Shown here one piece after another: positions 12,539 through 21,045 of a DNA stretch of 64,000 nt (the first letter of the stretch is position 1; the number at the start of each line of letters is the position of its first letter). Both the position numbers and the translations under genes were made by a program. The notes under the pieces were generated by a model that was not told where the DNA came from, ran no database searches, and saw only the letters and a program-made list of their open reading frames with translations. Source of the DNA: Bacillus zhangzhouensis (GTDB lineage Bacteria; Bacillota; Bacilli; Bacillales; Bacillaceae); contig CP099514.1 in assembly GCA_025809375.1 (NCBI GenBank), positions 3,213,528-3,277,527 of the forward strand. Direction: 5' to 3'.

Positions 12539-13351
12539 TTGTGCAAAACGATGACGGTACAGGACATTTGTGTCCACTTAGGTATCTCACGTAGTTCGTA
12601 CTATAGATGGAAAAAGGATCGGACTCAGAATCATTCTAAAAGACAGCTAGAGAAACAAATCGGCACGTTGTGCCGAGAGCACAAGTATCGATATGGATAT
12701 CGAAAAATCACAGCCCTACTAAAAATGAGAATGCGTATTAACCATAAAACTGTTCAACATATTATGCAGAAAAACCAGTGGCAGTGCCGGGTTAAAATGA
12801 AAAAGCGTAAGAAGAATGGGCAGCCCTATGCCGTGGCCGGTCATGTACTGGATCGAAACTTTCAGTCTGATCGCCCTCTTGAAAAACTAGTAACGGACAT
12901 CACATATTTGCCTTATGGACAGAAACCATTGTATCTTTCCAGTATATTGGATTTATATAATGGAGAAGTGATTGCTTTTACGATTGGTGATAAGCAGGAC
13001 ACAGACTTTATCTTAAACACACTTGATCAGCTCCCAGCACTGCCTGAGAACTGCGTGTTACATAGCGACCAAGGTTCTGTGTATACATCTTACGAGTATC
13101 AGAAAGCTGTTCATATAAAAGGCATTACCATGAGCATGTCCCGTAAAGGGACACCCGCTGATAATGCCTCCATCGAATCGTTTCATTCCACGCTAAAGTC
13201 TGAAACGTTCTATCTTAACAGGATTGACCGAACTACAACTTCCATCGTAGAACGCACTGTCAAAGATTACATTTATTATTATAACAACATTCGTATTCAA
13301 ACGAAACTAAACAACCAATCACCGATAAACTATCGGCAATTGGCTGTATAA
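12539..13351 (+). CDS. IS3-family transposase OrfB (rve integrase core)
   Basis: 270 residues in the open frame listed, extended upstream by frameshifting from orfA. It has an HTH_21-type N-terminal part (CREHKYRYGYRKITALL) and an RNase H-fold integrase core with the DDE triad: D in VTDITYLPYG, D in VLHSDQGSVYTS, and E in ADNASIESFHSTLKSE. It is complete to the family's C-terminal YNNIRIQTKLNNQSPINYR. It cuts and joins the IS ends. Confidence 0.93.
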   Translation: MCKTMTVQDICVHLGISRSSYYRWKKDRTQNHSKRQLEKQIGTLCREHKYRYGYRKITALLKMRMRINHKTVQHIMQKNQWQCRVKMKKRKKNGQPYAVAGHVLDRNFQSDRPLEKLVTDITYLPYGQKPLYLSSILDLYNGEVIAFTIGDKQDTDFILNTLDQLPALPENCVLHSDQGSVYTSYEYQKAVHIKGITMSMSRKGTPADNASIESFHSTLKSETFYLNRIDRTTTSIVERTVKDYIYYYNNIRIQTKLNNQSPINYRQLAV

Positions 13352-13419
13352 AGGTGTTTTGACCCTGTCTCAAAAACGGGGGTCAGTCCCGTATCAGGAG
13401 GCTTTCTTACTATTATCCT

Positions 13420-13689
13420 TCAATCTTTAAACACTCCCTCCTTTTGACCGTCAATTGCATAAGAAATGTCTATTTGATTTCCTCTGCCAATTAAAGCAAC
13501 TGGAAAAGCATGGTGTTCTAGCAGGCATTTTTCAAACTCAACTGGATGAATCTCAATTTCATGTCCAATGGTTGCTTTTCTATTTACATCTGTAATGGAG
13601 AAATAAATGATGATGTCTTGATTATCGAGAAATTCATACGCCCATATTTCTGCATCTCTTAATCTTAAAATGCGGGTGAGATTGGCCAG
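13420..13689 (-). CDS. hypothetical protein, possible CTG start
   Basis: An 89-residue frame (RLANLTRILRLRDAEIWAYE... to GQKEGVFKD) lies 16 bases after the LURP-one gene stop. It has no ATG, GTG or TTG at its start, but GGAGGGG sits 7 bases before a CTG at 13689, and the amino-acid make-up looks like a real protein. I do not recognise the family. It could be a gene with a rare CTG start or the remnant of a longer gene that lost its ATG. The IS insertion lies 30 bases past its stop. Confidence 0.45.
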   Translation of the reverse strand: MANLTRILRLRDAEIWAYEFLDNQDIIIYFSITDVNRKATIGHEIEIHPVEFEKCLLEHHAFPVALIGRGNQIDISYAIDGQKEGVFKD

Positions 13690-13705
13690 TCTTTTACCCC
13701 TCCAA

Positions 13706-14215
13706 TTAATTATTCATCGTTGTCGACGAGGAAGACCTAGACGCTGCTTCATCAGCTTTCACACAATCAATTGCAACAACGAGCGCAATCATCACAGGCT
13801 CCATCTCTTCTTTCAAAATATCAACCTTATAGCTGTCACCCCAAGTAAACCATTCCTTCTTCACCTGACCAATCACTTCGCCGTTCTGGAGCACCTGGAA
13901 ATTCATATCCCACCAGTTACCTTGTACTTCAATCCCAGCAGCATCAATTGAATATTTTGCTTTAAAGAACGTAAACTCTTTTTTAATCGTCAATACCTCT
14001 TGACCACCAACTTCTACTAAAAACTTCGGTAAAAAGGTAAACATTTTCTTCGTAATCACAGCGATTTCATCTCGTTCTGTATTCAAAATGGTAAACGTCT
14101 TCGGCATCTTCATAAAGCTGCCTTCGACCACATATACATCATTCTCCTGTTGATCCTTTACCGTAAACCTGCCACTCAGACTAAATACTTTCTGCTTCAT
14201 ATAAAGCTGTTTCAT
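13706..14215 (-). CDS. yxjI: LURP-one-related protein, YxjI-like
   Basis: A 169-residue protein (MKQLYMKQKVFSLSGRFTVKD) of the LURP-one/Tubby-like beta-barrel fold, like B. subtilis YxjI. Motifs typical of the fold are the repeated FTV/FTI strands and the WWDMNFQV strand. The role is unknown; the fold is related to phospholipid scramblase and Tubby domains. The C-terminus (SRSSSSTTMNN) is low-complexity and probably unstructured. Confidence 0.8.
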   Translation of the reverse strand: MKQLYMKQKVFSLSGRFTVKDQQENDVYVVEGSFMKMPKTFTILNTERDEIAVITKKMFTFLPKFLVEVGGQEVLTIKKEFTFFKAKYSIDAAGIEVQGNWWDMNFQVLQNGEVIGQVKKEWFTWGDSYKVDILKEEMEPVMIALVVAIDCVKADEAASRSSSSTTMNN

Positions 14216-14557
14216 ATGTACCTCCGATTAAGTTCGATTTATCAGGATTTTCTTAATTATACCAAAGATTAGAATGTACAAAAAAACCTCAATCAAGTGG
14301 CTTTCGGTTTACAGTATCATTATTGTTAATGTCAAAAACATGTCTGTAGTGTAGGTTTACCATAGAAACTAAAAAAGTCTTGTTTGAGGGAAATCATTCA
14401 AATGAGACTTTTTTAGTTTAGTTATCGCAACTTTTTATTAACCATTCACAAAAATTGAGTAAATTATTTCCAATTAATCATCTTGAAGTTATTTGTTCAC
14501 GTAATTTTTGGTTATCTCACCACATAGATCAGTGAATTTCGCAATCACCAGAAGAAT
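14216..14557. other. intergenic, with terminator
   Basis: About 340 bases between the LURP-one gene and the NERD remnant. Apart from the hairpin at 14366-14419 I see no gene or promoter. Confidence 0.5.
14366..14419. terminator. terminator, bidirectional
   Basis: AAACTAAAAAAGTCT and AGACTTTTTTAGTTT are perfect 15-base inverted arms around a 24-base loop. The A and T runs within the stem fit a terminator on either strand. Confidence 0.65.
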
Positions 14558-14779
14558 TTAAAATTCCCCAGGTATTGTATTTTTGGTGTAATCTTTTACT
14601 TCCAAAACTAATACTCCTAAATCAGGACCGATTATCACAAAATCTGGTCTAAACCCATTGATATTAGGTTCATAATGTACAATATAATCCTCGGGTAGAT
14701 ATTCCTTTAATGTTCGAAATAAAATTCGTTCTCCTGCAGTAGCAGTACTTTTAATACTTTCTGGTAATGTATTTGCCAT
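14558..14779 (-). pseudogene. NERD-domain protein fragment
   Basis: 73 residues (MANTLPESIKSTATAGERIL...) with the NERD nuclease-related signature FRPDFVIIGPDLGVLVLEVKDY. NERD domains normally sit in front of a UvrD/DEAD helicase or another module of several hundred residues. Here the frame stops after TKNTIPGEF and no continuation is visible. It is most likely the truncated start of a larger DNA-processing gene. Confidence 0.65.
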
Positions 14780-14899
14780 TTACTACAACCTTCTATTATC
14801 CTTATACATCATATATAGGAATAATTTGGTTTTTTGTTGTATTTCAGTATTGGTCGTCAGGATGTTTGTTAAAATTTCGCTTTGTATCTGTATATACTT

Positions 14900-15139
14900 T
14901 TAATGACTTTTATTTTTATTGAGTTTGTGAATGATCGCTTTATATACAATATACACCAGATACATTACATAGCCTAAAATAAATGTAATTACTAAATCTT
15001 TAAATGCTAAGCTTGTCCCTTTTTGTGTAATGATACTCCATATTAAAGGTAGTATTTCTACAGTGAACGCCAATGCAGCTCCTAATAATGAAGGTAATAC
15101 GATAAAAGTAATAACAAATGATTTAAAAGATTTAAACAT
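14900..15139 (-). CDS. small membrane protein, possible immunity partner
   Basis: 79 residues starting MFKSFKSFVITFIVLPSLLG. The ATG at 15139 is chosen because AAAGGAGAT lies 5 bases upstream. Two hydrophobic stretches (about residues 7-28 and 42-66) and a basic tail (KAIIHKLNKNKSH) fit a two-helix membrane protein. It begins 40 bases after the secreted-protein gene and is probably co-transcribed with it. The gene order and character resemble bacteriocin/immunity pairs, but no family is recognised. Confidence 0.6.
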   Translation of the reverse strand: MFKSFKSFVITFIVLPSLLGAALAFTVEILPLIWSIITQKGTSLAFKDLVITFILGYVMYLVYIVYKAIIHKLNKNKSH

Positions 15140-15179
15140 ACTAATCTCCTTTAAGATTTTTAACAAGAGTAAGTCATTA

Positions 15180-15821
15180 CTAGATTATCTCTTTTACTCC
15201 ACATTTAGCAACAATAAAAGCAAATTTCATTGGTAATCCCCCAGGTAAAGCTATGCCAGCTAATTTCTTAATTAAAAATTTAGTAGCACTTTTACCAAGA
15301 TATTTCTTAATGTTGTTATACATGATTGAAGAAGCCTTTTTCCATGCATGTGATTTTAAGGCTTTTTTGACTTGTTTGTTGTATGCGCGTTTTACTACAT
15401 CTAGTCCTATTGCACTTCCTGTAGAATTAACAATACATACGCCAAAAGATGCAACACTGAGAGAACTAGTTATCATTGCTTCTTGATTATTTGGCTCAGG
15501 TGAACCGTATTCTGCTTCTACTTTGTCAACATCCACTTTTATTATTTCACCTTGTTTATTTACAGTAGCAGCTTCTGTATATAAAAATTTAAGCTGTTCT
15601 GCCATTTCATTAATAATTTCTTCTTCAGTAAAATCCTCATCAGTCTCATCGTTATTGTTGTCATCTCTTTCGATATTATCTTGTGAAACAAAATTCTCAA
15701 TACTAATTACTTGGAAATCTTTTAGTTCTTCAATATTGAGTGTTTCTTTTGCCTCTGTAAATGGGGCAAAAATAGGAAACGTTAGTACAAATGCTACAAT
15801 CGTTAAAATAGTCTTTTTCAA
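15180..15821 (-). CDS. secreted protein, bacteriocin-like precursor
   Basis: 213 residues with a TTG start (GGAGG seven bases upstream). A signal peptide (MKKTILTIVAFVLTFPIF..., cleavage after FTEA near residue 24) is followed by a very acidic segment (about 50-75, rich in D, E and N) and a stretch like the pro-regions of Bacillus peptides (EQLKFLYTEAATVNKQGEII). The last 95 residues are basic and hydrophobic with two cysteines (FGVCIVNS and VAKCGVKEII). Acidic pro-part plus basic mature part is the pattern of a secreted antimicrobial or toxin precursor. This is inference from composition; no named family is certain. Confidence 0.6.
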   Translation of the reverse strand: MKKTILTIVAFVLTFPIFAPFTEAKETLNIEELKDFQVISIENFVSQDNIERDDNNNDETDEDFTEEEIINEMAEQLKFLYTEAATVNKQGEIIKVDVDKVEAEYGSPEPNNQEAMITSSLSVASFGVCIVNSTGSAIGLDVVKRAYNKQVKKALKSHAWKKASSIMYNNIKKYLGKSATKFLIKKLAGIALPGGLPMKFAFIVAKCGVKEII

Positions 15822-16017
15822 TCAAATACCTCCATAAAATAAACACTAGAATTCATTCACTCGCATTATATCGGCGCTTTATGTCTATATTTATATTAAA
15901 ATAAGCTTAAAATTTATAATCCATAAGTATTATAAGGAAATGTTCGTATAGTTTTTTCGTAATGAATTTGCTCTTTATATGTGTTAAATGTTAAAAAGCT
16001 AGAAAACAATTAGAATA

Positions 16018-16062
16018 AAAAAAGGTAGGTGATAGCAATTAATTACTATCACCTACCCTTTT
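16018..16062. terminator. terminator of rlmH
   Basis: GGTAGGTGATAG and CTATCACCTACC form a perfect 12-base stem flanked by A7 and TTTT, usable on both strands. It lies 25 bases after the rlmH stop. Confidence 0.85.
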
Positions 16063-16087
16063 ACTTTTATATGTCAAAAAAATCTAT

Positions 16088-16567
16088 CTACTTATGATAA
16101 GGCTCCCCCCGCACAATCCGAAAAGCCCGATAAACCTGCTCCACCAACACCAGCCTCATCAACTGATGCGGGAACGTCATTTTCGAAAACGACAGTTTCT
16201 CATTCGCGCGCTGCATGACAGCGTCGCTTAATCCAAGGGATCCGCCTATGACGAAACATACTTTGCTTTTTCCGTATGTTGCCAGCTTATCTATTGTATC
16301 GGCTAATTCTTCGGAAGTTTTCATTTTTCCTTCGATGGCGAGGGCGATGACGTGGGCGTCTGGGTTGATTTTGCTTAGGATGCGTTCGCCTTCTTTGTCT
16401 TTGATGATTTTCATGTCTTGATCACTGAGATTCTCGGGTGCTTTTTCGTCCGCGAGCTCAATGATCTCGATTTTTGCGTAAGCCTGTAATCGTTTTGTGT
16501 ATTCGGCTATGCCTTGCTTTAAATATTTCTCTTTTAATTTTCCTACTGTGATAATTGATATATTCAC
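16088..16567 (-). CDS. rlmH: 23S rRNA (pseudouridine1915-N3)-methyltransferase
   Basis: 159 residues, the standard RlmH length ([20 protein letters not shown]). It is an SPOUT enzyme that methylates pseudouridine 1915 in helix 69 of 23S rRNA after subunit joining. The C-terminal trefoil-knot motifs [13 protein letters not shown] and [20 protein letters not shown] are present, and the protein ends GEPYHK as in relatives. Its place beside the wal/htrC region follows B. subtilis order. Confidence 0.97.
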   Translation of the reverse strand: MNISIITVGKLKEKYLKQGIAEYTKRLQAYAKIEIIELADEKAPENLSDQDMKIIKDKEGERILSKINPDAHVIALAIEGKMKTSEELADTIDKLATYGKSKVCFVIGGSLGLSDAVMQRANEKLSFSKMTFPHQLMRLVLVEQVYRAFRIVRGEPYHK

Positions 16568-16647
16568 AGGTCATCCCCACCTTAAGAACAAGTTATTCAT
16601 ATAAGTTATCAACAATTGTGGATAAAATTTGTGTATTTTGTGTCCGA

Positions 16648-16818
16648 TCATTCGTTCCCTACTATATATATTGCAGGTTCATTGCACAATTCACAGGTTG
16701 TGGATAAACTGTGTGTATGTTCGATTTTTCTGAATTCCGGCGGCAGTTCGTGATTATCTATGTACATGTCTAGTACGGTTTCTATGTGTTCTGCACAAGC
16801 ATAAAATGTTTTGTTCAT
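16648..16818 (-). CDS. CxxH/CxxC-motif small protein
   Basis: 56 residues (MNKTFYACAEHIETVLDMYI...) with CAEH and CELC pairs, matching a small Bacillus family of putative metal-binding proteins found beside rlmH. I chose the ATG at 16818, after GGAGGAATAAG; an upstream frame extension to 16872 has no ribosome site. The function is unknown; the four Cys/His ligands suggest zinc. Confidence 0.75.
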   Translation of the reverse strand: MNKTFYACAEHIETVLDMYIDNHELPPEFRKIEHTHSLSTTCELCNEPAIYIVGNE

Positions 16819-16942
16819 AAGTTTCTTATTCCTCCAATAGGTTGTCTGGTTATTCACAAGTGTTTCGCTCAATGTCCAATATAACCGATTTATTCACATG
16901 TTAATAGTCTTTTACCATTTCCTACACCTTTTATCCACAAAC

Positions 16943-16973
16943 CTAAAAAAGCCTCCACTCCTGTGAAGGCTTC
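16943..16973 (-). terminator. terminator of ECF operon
   Basis: On the minus strand AGCCTTCAC-AGGA-GTGGAGGCT is followed by TTTTTT, immediately after the ecfT stop. Confidence 0.85.
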
Positions 16974-16976
16974 CTT

Positions 16977-17807
16977 CTATAGAAAAGGATTATAAAATCT
17001 CGTTCCTCTCACAAATGTAATCACTAGCGACACGATCAGCACCACACCAACAAACAATAACGCAGCATAATCTGCTTTTTGAAAGTCTTTTGCCGTAAAC
17101 CATGTGCGCTTTTTATGTTTCCCAAACCCGCGCAGCTCCATCGCATTGCTGATCGTTTCAATCCGCTCCAGGCTGGAGAAAATCAGCGGCATCACAATCG
17201 ACAGCGCATTTTTGATTCTTTTCCCCAATTTTTCATTCTTCGATAAATCAATGCCTCTTGCTTGTTGAGAAATTGCGATCGTGCGAAAATCCCGCTGCAT
17301 ATCTGGAATATAGCGCAAAGCAATCGCTACAGCATACGAAATCCGGTAGCTAACCCCAATTCGGCTGAGGGATGAGGCGAATTCACTTGGATTTGTTGTC
17401 ACAATAAATAAAAGCGCTGCTGGCATCACAGTCACATATTTCAGTGTAATATTTAATTGATAGAAAAGCTGTTCAAGTGTGACATTGTACCAGCCGGCAA
17501 TATGAAACAGCTCATGCTTTGCTCCATAGATGGCGACACCTTGCTGGGGTGCAAAGATGTAAATGGCAATGTTGTTGATCACTAGGAAAATTGCCAGGAC
17601 AATCACCACGAAGGAAATATCACGAAATCGTACGTTCGACAGTCGAAAGAACACGATACTCGCGGCTAACATAAAGACTAATATGCCTGTATCATACGTG
17701 AGCATCGCTGCAGATGACCAGAGGATAAAGCAAATGAGTTTGGTTGCACCTGTCAGCCGGTGAATCGGCGACGGGCGATCGATATAAGACAGCATGTCTA
17801 CAGCCAT
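16977..17807 (-). CDS. ecfT: ECF transporter T component
   Basis: 276 residues with five or six membrane segments and the two coupling-helix motifs of EcfT, SQQARGID (near 185) and MELRGFGK (near 223). These bind the ATPases and couple ATP hydrolysis to the S component. It overlaps the ATPase gene by 10 bases, so translation is coupled. It is the last gene of the operon. Because the operon encodes its own S and A parts, this is a dedicated (group I) ECF transporter. Confidence 0.9.
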   Translation of the reverse strand: MAVDMLSYIDRPSPIHRLTGATKLICFILWSSAAMLTYDTGILVFMLAASIVFFRLSNVRFRDISFVVIVLAIFLVINNIAIYIFAPQQGVAIYGAKHELFHIAGWYNVTLEQLFYQLNITLKYVTVMPAALLFIVTTNPSEFASSLSRIGVSYRISYAVAIALRYIPDMQRDFRTIAISQQARGIDLSKNEKLGKRIKNALSIVMPLIFSSLERIETISNAMELRGFGKHKKRTWFTAKDFQKADYAALLFVGVVLIVSLVITFVRGTRFYNPFL

Positions 17808-19513
17808 GTCATTCGTTCCTTTCTGTCAACCTCAATGAAGCGATCTACGAGTTCATTTGGATTCGGCCAATCTGCTTTCAGCGCCAGTTCATACAGCGAC
17901 GTTTCCTTTAAGCTCGCCTTTTGGACAAGCAACTGATCCGTCAGCACTTTGGCTGGTGTATCATCTGCGATTTTTTCTCCATTTGAAATAACAATAGTTC
18001 TTGTCGTATATTCAAGCATTAAATGCATATCGTGAGTGATCATGAAAATCGTGACACCCTGCTGATTTAATTGCTCTAAAAATGTCATCATCTCTGTGTA
18101 ATGTTTAAAATCCTGTCCTGCGGTTGGTTCGTCTAGGATGAGGATTTCTGGCTCTAGTACAAGTATAGATGCAATGGTGACGCGTTTTTTCTGTCCAAAG
18201 CTGAGGGCTGAGACCGGCCAGTTCCGAAATGGATACAGTCCGCACACTTTCAGGACCCGCTCCACCCGCTCCTTGATCTCGTCTTCCTTTACCCCTCTTA
18301 AAACGAGACCAAGTGCCACCTCATCAAAGATCATTTGTTTTGAAATCATTTGATTTGGGTTTTGCATGACGACGCCGATTCGTTCGGAACGCTGCTTGAT
18401 GGTGTCTCCTGTGATGTCATCACCATTTAAAAGAATTGACCCTTTCGTTGGTTTTTCAAATGCACAGAGCACCTTGGATAATGTCGTCTTGCCTGCGCCA
18501 TTGGCTCCTGCGATGCTGATCATTTCTCCTTTTTTGACGGTAAAAGAGATGTTGCTCAGCGTGTTTGGTCTTGTTGGATAGTCAAAGCTCAGATCACGCA
18601 CTTCTAGTAAATCCTGTGCTGCAATCTGCTCTACTGACGGATCAGACGCTTCCATCCACTTCTTGATTTTCTCTTTTGCCTCGTCGTCTAAAGTGAGACG
18701 CTGTAAATCAGCAATCTGATTTCCCGGTGCAATCGAAATGCCTGCATATTTCATAGCCTTTACATATAGAGGCTCACGCAAATACACCGCTTCTAATACA
18801 TTTGAGGCGAGCAATTCATCTGGTGTCATATCCGCTGCAATCGTGCCGTCATTGACGACGATAATGCGGTCGACATGGCGGAAAAGGACGTCCTCTAATC
18901 GGTGCTCAACCATCACAATGGTTTTTTTCGTTTGTTTTTGCAGCCGGTCAATAAGATCAATCACTTCTTTGCCTGTTGCGGGATCAAGGCTTGCAAGTGG
19001 TTCATCAAACAGCAAAATGTCGACATCGTTGACAAGTACGCCCGCAATGGCAACACGTTGTTTTTGCCCGCCTGACAGCTCATGTACGGACGATGCCAGC
19101 TTGCCGTCTACCTCTGTTAATCTTGCTGCTTCCTCGACACGCGTTTTCATTTCTTCGCGTGTGACTTGATCATTTTCAAGCGTGAACGCGATATCTTCTC
19201 CAACGGTCAGCCCGATGAATTGTCCATCAGGGTCCTGAAGCACCGTTCCGACAAGCTGGGAGAGGGAGAAAATGCTTTCTTTCTCTGCATTTTTTCCGCC
19301 GATGTGAAGACTTCCTTCCATAGAACCTTTATAAGACGCAGGAACTAGCCCATTGATACAATGGGCTAGTGTGCTTTTTCCCGATCCAGACGGGCCTGCG
19401 ATGAGAACTTTTTCTCCTTCATAGATGGTCAGATTGATATCCTTTAATGTTGGTTCTGCCTGACTGCGATATTTGAATCCGAAATGTTCGAATTGAATCA
19501 TCGGTTTCTTCAT
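17798..19513 (-). CDS. ECF transporter ATPase, two fused domains
   Basis: 571 residues with two ABC domains in one chain: Walker A GPSGSGKST (near 40), signature LSGGQKQR (near 145) and Walker B ILLFDEP; then Walker A GANGAGKTT (near 335), signature LSFGQKKR and Walker B ILILDEP. It energises uptake with the neighbouring S and T components. A fused EcfA-A' is typical of group I ECF systems such as YkoD. Both catalytic sites look intact. Confidence 0.92.
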   Translation of the reverse strand: MKKPMIQFEHFGFKYRSQAEPTLKDINLTIYEGEKVLIAGPSGSGKSTLAHCINGLVPASYKGSMEGSLHIGGKNAEKESIFSLSQLVGTVLQDPDGQFIGLTVGEDIAFTLENDQVTREEMKTRVEEAARLTEVDGKLASSVHELSGGQKQRVAIAGVLVNDVDILLFDEPLASLDPATGKEVIDLIDRLQKQTKKTIVMVEHRLEDVLFRHVDRIIVVNDGTIAADMTPDELLASNVLEAVYLREPLYVKAMKYAGISIAPGNQIADLQRLTLDDEAKEKIKKWMEASDPSVEQIAAQDLLEVRDLSFDYPTRPNTLSNISFTVKKGEMISIAGANGAGKTTLSKVLCAFEKPTKGSILLNGDDITGDTIKQRSERIGVVMQNPNQMISKQMIFDEVALGLVLRGVKEDEIKERVERVLKVCGLYPFRNWPVSALSFGQKKRVTIASILVLEPEILILDEPTAGQDFKHYTEMMTFLEQLNQQGVTIFMITHDMHLMLEYTTRTIVISNGEKIADDTPAKVLTDQLLVQKASLKETSLYELALKADWPNPNELVDRFIEVDRKERMTWL

Positions 19514-19532
19514 TTATATGTTCCACCTTGCT

Positions 19533-20090
19533 TCATGATGTTTCCTTCGATAGGCTGCCGCTTTTGCTTCTCGTTTTCGCATAAGCTGCAATGATGATGG
19601 TTCCTAGTACACCAACTGTGATGATGTTTGAAATCCCTGCTACGATACCTTGTACAAATACTTTGTTCGCAGGTTCTGCATAGATCACAATGTCGAGTAC
19701 AGGAGCAATGATAAACCAGCCTAATGCCTGTGCGCCTGCTTGTACGGTGTTGAAGAGCGTGATTTTCTTCCAGCCGAAGTCGCCTTCTTCCACTTTTAAA
19801 CGATTCGAAATGAAGCCGATCAATAATCCAACCACACCCGAAACGATTATCCAGCTCCACCAAGGGCCAAATGTGGTGGCATCTTTAATGAGATGTCCAA
19901 TAAAACCAATTAGTGCGCCTGCAACAGGACCAAATAGCACGGCCATTAATGCAAGGAATGCATATGAAGTTTCAATTTGTGTATTCGGAATCCCAGTTGG
20001 AATGGACACGAATCGTCCTAAAATCACAAAGACGGCTGCGCCAATTCCAATGGCAACGACAGTTTTTGTTGAAAGTTGTTTTCCTGCCAT
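19533..20090 (-). CDS. ECF transporter S component, UPF0397 family
   Basis: 185 residues, mostly hydrophobic, with five or six membrane helices. It starts [21 protein letters not shown] and has the UPF0397 landmarks [20 protein letters not shown] and [19 protein letters not shown]. It gives the transporter its substrate specificity. It lies 14 bases after the SAM hydrolase gene and 19 before the ATPase gene. The Met T-box over the operon and the SAM-cleaving neighbour suggest a methionine-related compound as substrate; this is inference. Confidence 0.88.
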   Translation of the reverse strand: MAGKQLSTKTVVAIGIGAAVFVILGRFVSIPTGIPNTQIETSYAFLALMAVLFGPVAGALIGFIGHLIKDATTFGPWWSWIIVSGVVGLLIGFISNRLKVEEGDFGWKKITLFNTVQAGAQALGWFIIAPVLDIVIYAEPANKVFVQGIVAGISNIITVGVLGTIIIAAYAKTRSKSGSLSKETS

Positions 20091-20104
20091 GATGTATCCT
20101 CCTC

Positions 20105-20965
20105 TTATTCGTATATAATGCGCGGAGCTTTGCGAATCGAAAGGCGCCAGCCTGTGCCTGTACCGATGTTATAAGCCTTTGCAAATGACCCTTGATTGAT
20201 CGCCACGCCTAAATGGTCGAGTGAATTGACATATACGAGTGGTTCGCCTACCTTTAAGTCGGCAAAAGATCGTCCATAGGTCATGATATTTTTATACACA
20301 TTTTTCGGCCCGTTGGCAATGGTAACTTCTATTGCATCCCCATAATGAATTGAAAGCTGTTCAAATAGCGTGTGATGAATGTTGGTCCACAGATTTCCAA
20401 ATCTCACATCTAAAATATCAATCGTCCCTGTGATCACATCTTCTTCCGCATAAGCCTGTACGACTGGAAGATGGATAATATCATCAATATTCGCCTTTGG
20501 CCCAACCTCTTCAAAAGAAATCACACCTGATGCAATTCTCGCCCCTGTATAAGCGTAAATATCTCTCCCATGGAATGTATGTGATTTTCCCGACTTTGGC
20601 AGCCGGTTAATGGTTTCATCTAAATAACGGGCTTCCACAATGCCAATATCCTGCGCGACGTGCGTGAGTGTCCCGTTATCTGGGGTAATGATATAGTGTG
20701 CGCTTGTCGTTTTGACGACAAGACTTTTTCTCTCTGACCCAACGCCCGGGTCAACAACGGAAACGAATACCGTCTCCTTCGGCCAGTATGTGACAGTCTG
20801 AAGAAGACGGTAAGAAGCCTCCCAAATGTCATACTGCGGAATATTGTGTGTAAGATCAAAAATGCGGATGCTGCTGCTAACCGTATTTGCCACTCCGTAC
20901 ATTGCACTGACAGCTCCATCATCAATGCCGAAATCTGATTGTAAAACCAATGCATGTTCACTCAT
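20105..20965 (-). CDS. SAM hydrolase (SAM hydroxide adenosyltransferase, DUF62)
   Basis: 286 residues of the DUF62/fluorinase-like family, which attacks S-adenosylmethionine with activated water to give adenosine and L-methionine. Family landmarks are visible: [15 protein letters not shown] at the N-terminus, [33 protein letters not shown], and the conserved [15 protein letters not shown]. It is the first gene of the operon after the T-box. Its product methionine matches the T-box specifier. The physiological role of this family in bacteria is unsettled. Confidence 0.9.
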   Translation of the reverse strand: MSEHALVLQSDFGIDDGAVSAMYGVANTVSSSIRIFDLTHNIPQYDIWEASYRLLQTVTYWPKETVFVSVVDPGVGSERKSLVVKTTSAHYIITPDNGTLTHVAQDIGIVEARYLDETINRLPKSGKSHTFHGRDIYAYTGARIASGVISFEEVGPKANIDDIIHLPVVQAYAEEDVITGTIDILDVRFGNLWTNIHHTLFEQLSIHYGDAIEVTIANGPKNVYKNIMTYGRSFADLKVGEPLVYVNSLDHLGVAINQGSFAKAYNIGTGTGWRLSIRKAPRIIYE

Positions 20966-21000
20966 GTCAATCTCCCTTTCATTTGAAAAAATGGATGTGG

Positions 21001-21016
21001 TGTTTCACGTGGAACA
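21001..21016. promoter_or_regulatory. parS site
   Basis: TGTTTCACGTGGAACA is an exact match to the B. subtilis parS consensus bound by Spo0J. It lies between the SAM hydrolase start and its T-box leader terminator. Confidence 0.92.
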
Positions 21017-21045
21017 TTTGAACAATTGTATGAAAAAAAGTGGAC

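Larger units (their letters stand above)
12106..13390 (+). mobile_element. IS3-family insertion sequence (IS150-like group), 1285 bp
   Basis: The element is bounded by inverted repeats: GGGACTGACCCC at the left and GGGGTCAGTCCC at the right, with further matching blocks inside (GAGAC, AAAACACCTT). A 4-base direct repeat GTAT flanks it (12102-12105 and 13391-13394). It carries overlapping orfA and orfB joined by an A6G slippery site, all typical of IS3. Ends, frames and the DDE residues look intact, so it is probably active. Confidence 0.93.
12086..13405. terminator. terminator hairpin split by IS insertion
   Basis: The left arm AAAGCCCCCTGA (12088-12099) and the right arm TCAGGAGGCTTT (13394-13405) are complementary apart from one position that is a G-U pair in the minus-strand transcript. 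They are followed by T-rich sequence on both outer sides. With the IS and one copy of the GTAT duplication removed, they rejoin as an 11-12 bp stem with a 5-base loop that contains the GTAT target. It served the GntR gene and the minus-strand gene converging on it. Confidence 0.75.

Noticed and set aside
16560-16930. Several TTATCCACA-like and TTATTCACA words near rlmH
   Set aside because: They resemble DnaA boxes but are spread through a small gene and its flanks without a regular cluster; noted as a chance or weak DnaA-binding patch only.
18717-18735. ATTTCCCGG half of a Noc-binding site
   Set aside because: Only one half matches; a Noc site needs the full palindrome ATTTCCCGGGAAAT.
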